Shown here in pieces: positions 13,566-16,259 of a stretch of 16,259 nt of DNA. A program made the translations under genes and the position numbers. Source of the DNA: Syntrophomonadaceae bacterium (GTDB lineage Bacteria; Bacillota; Syntrophomonadia; Syntrophomonadales; Syntrophomonadaceae); assembly GCA_028683995.1 (NCBI GenBank), contig JAQUGU010000006.1:4464-20722 (forward strand), given 5' to 3'. The stretch's first letter is position 1. Every line of letters starts with the position of its first letter. A model generated the notes under the pieces. That model worked only from the letters and a program-made list of their open reading frames with translations. It was not told the origin of the DNA and searched no databases.

Positions 13566-15113
13566 TTAACCGCTGCTACCAGCACTCAATTCCCTATTGC
13601 TATCATCTATTAGTGCTTGCAAGAGGCCGTCTATAGTATATTCCCGGGCCACTATATCCACACTAAAACCGTGGGCGTGAGCCGTTTCTGCTGTAACCGG
13701 CCCGATACAGGCAACCTTCACCTTCTTATCCACCCGCAAAACGTTGTCCCTACCAACCATTGTAACAAAGTTGCTGACGGTTGATGAACTGGTAAAAGTT
13801 AAATAATCTATCCTGCCTTCTAAAATATCATTAATCCTGGCTTTACTAACTTTACCGGCAGGTACCGCTTCGTAAAGAATAACTTCATTAACGCGTACCC
13901 CCCACTGGCGTAAGGTATCAGGCAATACTGCTCTGGCCCCGCGGGCTCGAGGCAGGAGCACCCATTCACCCTTTTTCACCCGACTCTCAAGCTCTTGCAG
14001 TATTCCTTCGGCCCGGTATTCCTCGGGAATAAACTCAACTTTTAATCCCCGTTCTTCCAAACTTTTACGGGTAGCAGGCCCAATAGCACATATATTACTC
14101 CCATATAATGAACGTATGTCCAATTCCTGTTTTCTCAATTCAGCAAAGAATATATCTACGGCATTAACACTGGTAAATATAATCCAATTATAACTATCTA
14201 AATGCTCAAAGGCATTATACAGGCTGTTAAGATTTTCTTCTTTCTGGATAACTATAGAAGGAAACTCAATCGCTTCCCCACCCAGTTCGTTTATCCCCTC
14301 AACTAGCCGACTGGCCTGAGTTCTGGCTCGGGTAACCACAATCTTTTGGCCAAACAAGGGCTTATTCTCTATCCAGTTTAATTGCCCACGCAGTTTAACT
14401 ACATCACCCACAATTATTACCGCCGGAGGTTTAAAAGAAGTTTCCCTGACCTTGCTATTAATGTTTTCCAGCGTACCACTTAATACCTCCTGGGAGGGCA
14501 GCGTACCCCATCTAACCAGGGCCACCGGAGTATCTGCTGCTTTGCCATTTTCTATTAACTGCTGGCAGATAAATTCCAAATTCTCTACACCCATAAGAAA
14601 GACCAGGGTACCTATTCCCTGAGCCAGTTCCTTCCATTTTATGGAGCTAAACTGCTTACCTGGTTTTTCGTGTCCGGTAATAATGGCTAAACTGGAAGTG
14701 CTATCACGGTGGGTAACGGGAATACCTGCATAAGCAGGTACAGCGATAGCTGAGCTTATCCCCGGCACTACCTCATAATCATAATCATGCTCCCTGATAT
14801 AGAGCGCTTCTTCTCCACCCCGGCCGAATAAAAAAGGATCTCCACCTTTTAAACGAACTACTATCTTTCCCGTAGCTGCTTTCTCAACCAGCAGATCATT
14901 TATTTCATCCTGAGAAAGAGCATGCTGGCCGGCCGTTTTTCCTACATAAATATATTCTGCCTCCGGGTTACCCAAGCTTAATATGCCATCACTAACCAGA
15001 CGATCATAAATAATGACCTCGGCCTTTTCCAGTATTTTTTTCCCTTTTAAGGTAAAGAGCCCGGGATCCCCCGGTCCAGCTCCTACCAGATATACAATAG
15101 CTTTTTTGTCCAT
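13566..15113 (-). CDS. cobA-hemD: Fused uroporphyrinogen-III C-methyltransferase / uroporphyrinogen-III synthase
   Basis: The 515-residue protein joins two enzymes. Residues 1-245 are the SAM-dependent methyltransferase (SUMT/CobA) that makes precorrin-2, with VGAGPGDPGLFTLKG (10-24), RLKGGDPFLFGRGGEE (87-102), VPGISSAIAVPAY (116-128) and GIPVTHR (130-136). Residues from about 253 to 500 are HemD, which closes hydroxymethylbilane to uroporphyrinogen III, with FGQKIVVTRARTQASRL and the late motif YLTFTSSSTVSNF. The fusion thus makes and methylates uroporphyrinogen III, which suits a siroheme-based haem pathway and also B12 synthesis. Start ATG at 15113 follows the hemC stop by 3 bases, with GGGAG 8 bases upstream. 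A 249-base spacer follows before ahbC. Such fusions are common in Clostridia. Confidence 0.96.
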   Translation of the reverse strand: MDKKAIVYLVGAGPGDPGLFTLKGKKILEKAEVIIYDRLVSDGILSLGNPEAEYIYVGKTAGQHALSQDEINDLLVEKAATGKIVVRLKGGDPFLFGRGGEEALYIREHDYDYEVVPGISSAIAVPAYAGIPVTHRDSTSSLAIITGHEKPGKQFSSIKWKELAQGIGTLVFLMGVENLEFICQQLIENGKAADTPVALVRWGTLPSQEVLSGTLENINSKVRETSFKPPAVIIVGDVVKLRGQLNWIENKPLFGQKIVVTRARTQASRLVEGINELGGEAIEFPSIVIQKEENLNSLYNAFEHLDSYNWIIFTSVNAVDIFFAELRKQELDIRSLYGSNICAIGPATRKSLEERGLKVEFIPEEYRAEGILQELESRVKKGEWVLLPRARGARAVLPDTLRQWGVRVNEVILYEAVPAGKVSKARINDILEGRIDYLTFTSSSTVSNFVTMVGRDNVLRVDKKVKVACIGPVTAETAHAHGFSVDIVAREYTIDGLLQALIDDSNRELSAGSSG

Positions 15114-15116
15114 TAA

Positions 15117-16046
15117 TTATTCTCCCGCTTCCCTGATCTCAGCCAGAACGCTGGCAGCACCCTTTTGCAGTAAATCATAGGCCAGTTGCTGCCCGATTAA
15201 ATCAGCCTCCTGGCAGCTTCCCTGTATACTACCCCGGAATACCCGACTCCCATCCAGAGAAGCTACTAGCCCTTCTACGGTAATATTTTCTCCTCTTACT
15301 TCAGCGTAACAGCCTATTGGAACCTGGCAACCGCCCTCCATTACTCTTAAAAATGAACGTTCACTTGAAGTCGCCCAATAAGCAGGTTCATGGTTAATAC
15401 TCCCGGCCAATTCCAGGCTAGGAGTATCTCCTTGCCTGACTTCTATAGCTATTGCTCCCTGCCCCACCGCCGGTAGTATTATGTCATGCGGCAGAAAATC
15501 ACTAATCTTTTCTTCAAATCCCAGCCTTTTAACCCCGGCATAGGCCAGAACTATACCATCTAATTCCTGTTCATACATTTTCTTGATCCGGGTTTCTACG
15601 TTACCCCGCATATCAACCAGGACTATATCTGGTCGCAGGGCTCGAATCTGGGATATGCGCCGCAGGCTGGAGGTGCCTATAACAGCACCCTCGGGTAAAT
15701 CATAAAATTTATAACCCTGACGGGAAATTAAAACATCACCAGGATTCTCTCTTTCCAGTACCGCAGCTATACAAAGGCCAGACGATAGTTGCGAAGGTAA
15801 ATCCTTCAGGCTGTGTATAGCCATATCGATAGAACCGTCCAGCAGTTCCTTCTCTATCTCCCGGGTAAAAAGCCCCTTATCTCCTATACGTGAGAGGGCT
15901 ACGTCCAGGATTTTATCCCCTTTGGTTTTAATCACCTTAACCTCAATATTTAAATCAGGAACTATCCTGGTCAGTTGGGAAGCAACAAAGTTTGCCTGCC
16001 ACAGGGCGAGATTGCTACCCCTGCTTCCCAATTTCAGATGTTTCAT
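15117..16046 (-). CDS. hemC: Hydroxymethylbilane synthase (porphobilinogen deaminase)
   Basis: HemC polymerises four porphobilinogens to hydroxymethylbilane. The 309-residue protein begins LGSRGSNLALWQANF and has HSLKDLP with the catalytic aspartate D82, the arginines of GTSSLRR (124-130), LPAVGQGAIAIE (191-202) and the cofactor-attachment cysteine C240 in GGCQVPIGC. Length is normal. Start ATG at 16046 has AAGGAG 10 bases upstream. The start lies inside the hemA 3' end (32-base overlap), and the stop is 3 bases before cobA/hemD, so hemA-hemC-cobA/hemD is a compact coupled block. Confidence 0.97.
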   Translation of the reverse strand: MKHLKLGSRGSNLALWQANFVASQLTRIVPDLNIEVKVIKTKGDKILDVALSRIGDKGLFTREIEKELLDGSIDMAIHSLKDLPSQLSSGLCIAAVLERENPGDVLISRQGYKFYDLPEGAVIGTSSLRRISQIRALRPDIVLVDMRGNVETRIKKMYEQELDGIVLAYAGVKRLGFEEKISDFLPHDIILPAVGQGAIAIEVRQGDTPSLELAGSINHEPAYWATSSERSFLRVMEGGCQVPIGCYAEVRGENITVEGLVASLDGSRVFRGSIQGSCQEADLIGQQLAYDLLQKGAASVLAEIREAGE

Positions 16047-16259
16047 ACTTTTCTTGCTCCTTCATATCTATTTCCAGGCAAAAAAGCTTTTTAACCACTT
16101 CTGCATACAAGTGTCCCTGATTACTGTTCGCTATTTCTTTGAGGTTTACAATAGGAAAATGAATAAGTCGATTAATAATTGAATTGGCCATGGAACTTAT
16201 AACTTTTTCCTCGTGGGAGGAAATCGTCCCTAACCGGTTATATGCCCTTTTTAGCTCAT
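16015..16259 (-). CDS. hemA: Glutamyl-tRNA reductase, C-terminal end (cut by window edge)
   Basis: An open frame enters from the right edge (first full codon at 16257) and gives 80 residues before a TAG at 16015-16017. It reads ELKRAYNRLGTISSHEEKVI, then SSMANSIINRLIHFP and LKEIA, followed by YAEVVKKLFCLE. This is the dimerisation domain of HemA (EE...IINRLLH-P...LKE pattern), the NADPH-dependent enzyme that reduces glutamyl-tRNA to glutamate-1-semialdehyde in the first step of the C5 pathway. The last 32 bases overlap hemC in another frame, implying translational coupling. The catalytic domain lies outside the window. The position, directly before hemC in a haem cluster, confirms the identification. 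Confidence 0.88.
   Translation of the reverse strand, partial: ELKRAYNRLGTISSHEEKVISSMANSIINRLIHFPIVNLKEIANSNQGHLYAEVVKKLFCLEIDMKEQEKYETSEIGKQG

Noticed and set aside
1..16259. CRISPR arrays, tRNA, rRNA or insertion sequence transposases
   Set aside because: No regularly spaced repeats, no tRNA cloverleaf pattern and no transposase-like frame was seen in the window.

Overview
The window reads as a chromosomal segment of an anaerobic Gram-positive (Clostridia) bacterium of moderate G+C. It resembles a syntrophic fatty-acid oxidiser of the Syntrophomonas type. Two things support this: an etfB-etfA-(membrane FeS oxidoreductase) operon of the kind that links acyl-CoA dehydrogenation to menaquinone, and a haem gene cluster that takes the siroheme-dependent (Ahb/NirJ) route rather than the protoporphyrin route. 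Strong AGGAGG-type ribosome binding sites and frequent TTG/GTG starts fit the same group. The species assignment is inference.

Layout. Positions 1-66 hold the first 22 codons of a minus-strand gene that looks like hslO (Hsp33). Two plus-strand genes follow: a gamma-carbonic-anhydrase-like left-handed beta-helix protein (206-736) and, after a 316-base gap, a secreted peptidoglycan-binding/3D-domain cell-wall protein (1053-1670). Everything from the hairpin at 1681 to the right edge is on the minus strand. In order of transcription (right to left) it reads: hemA (3' end only), hemC, cobA/hemD fusion, ahbC (nirJ1), hemB, ahbD (nirJ2), ahbA, ahbB, hemL and an orphan cheR; then etfB, etfA and the membrane FeS oxidoreductase; then a strong terminator; then coaD.

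How the genes work together. HemA and HemL make 5-aminolevulinate from glutamyl-tRNA. HemB, HemC and the HemD domain make uroporphyrinogen III, and the CobA domain methylates it to precorrin-2. After siroheme formation by an enzyme not in this window, AhbA+AhbB would decarboxylate siroheme, AhbC would remove acetate side chains and AhbD would form haem b. EtfAB collects electrons from acyl-CoA dehydrogenases. The membrane FeS protein, which has a NarI-like haem-binding membrane domain, would pass them to menaquinone, so it is a plausible local consumer of the haem.

Non-coding structure. The upstream haem genes are split by three unusual spacers. ahbC is flanked by two copies of a 47-base AT-rich direct repeat (40/47 identical). 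The hemB-ahbD gap holds a 106-base element bounded by 8-base perfect inverted repeats. By contrast, the downstream haem genes overlap or nearly abut. A perfect 15-bp stem-loop separates etfA from the FeS oxidoreductase, and a perfect 23-bp-arm hairpin terminates that operon. I found no wholly new gene system. The most checkable novelties are the repeats around ahbC, the intercistronic hairpin and the cheR gene overlapping hemL.
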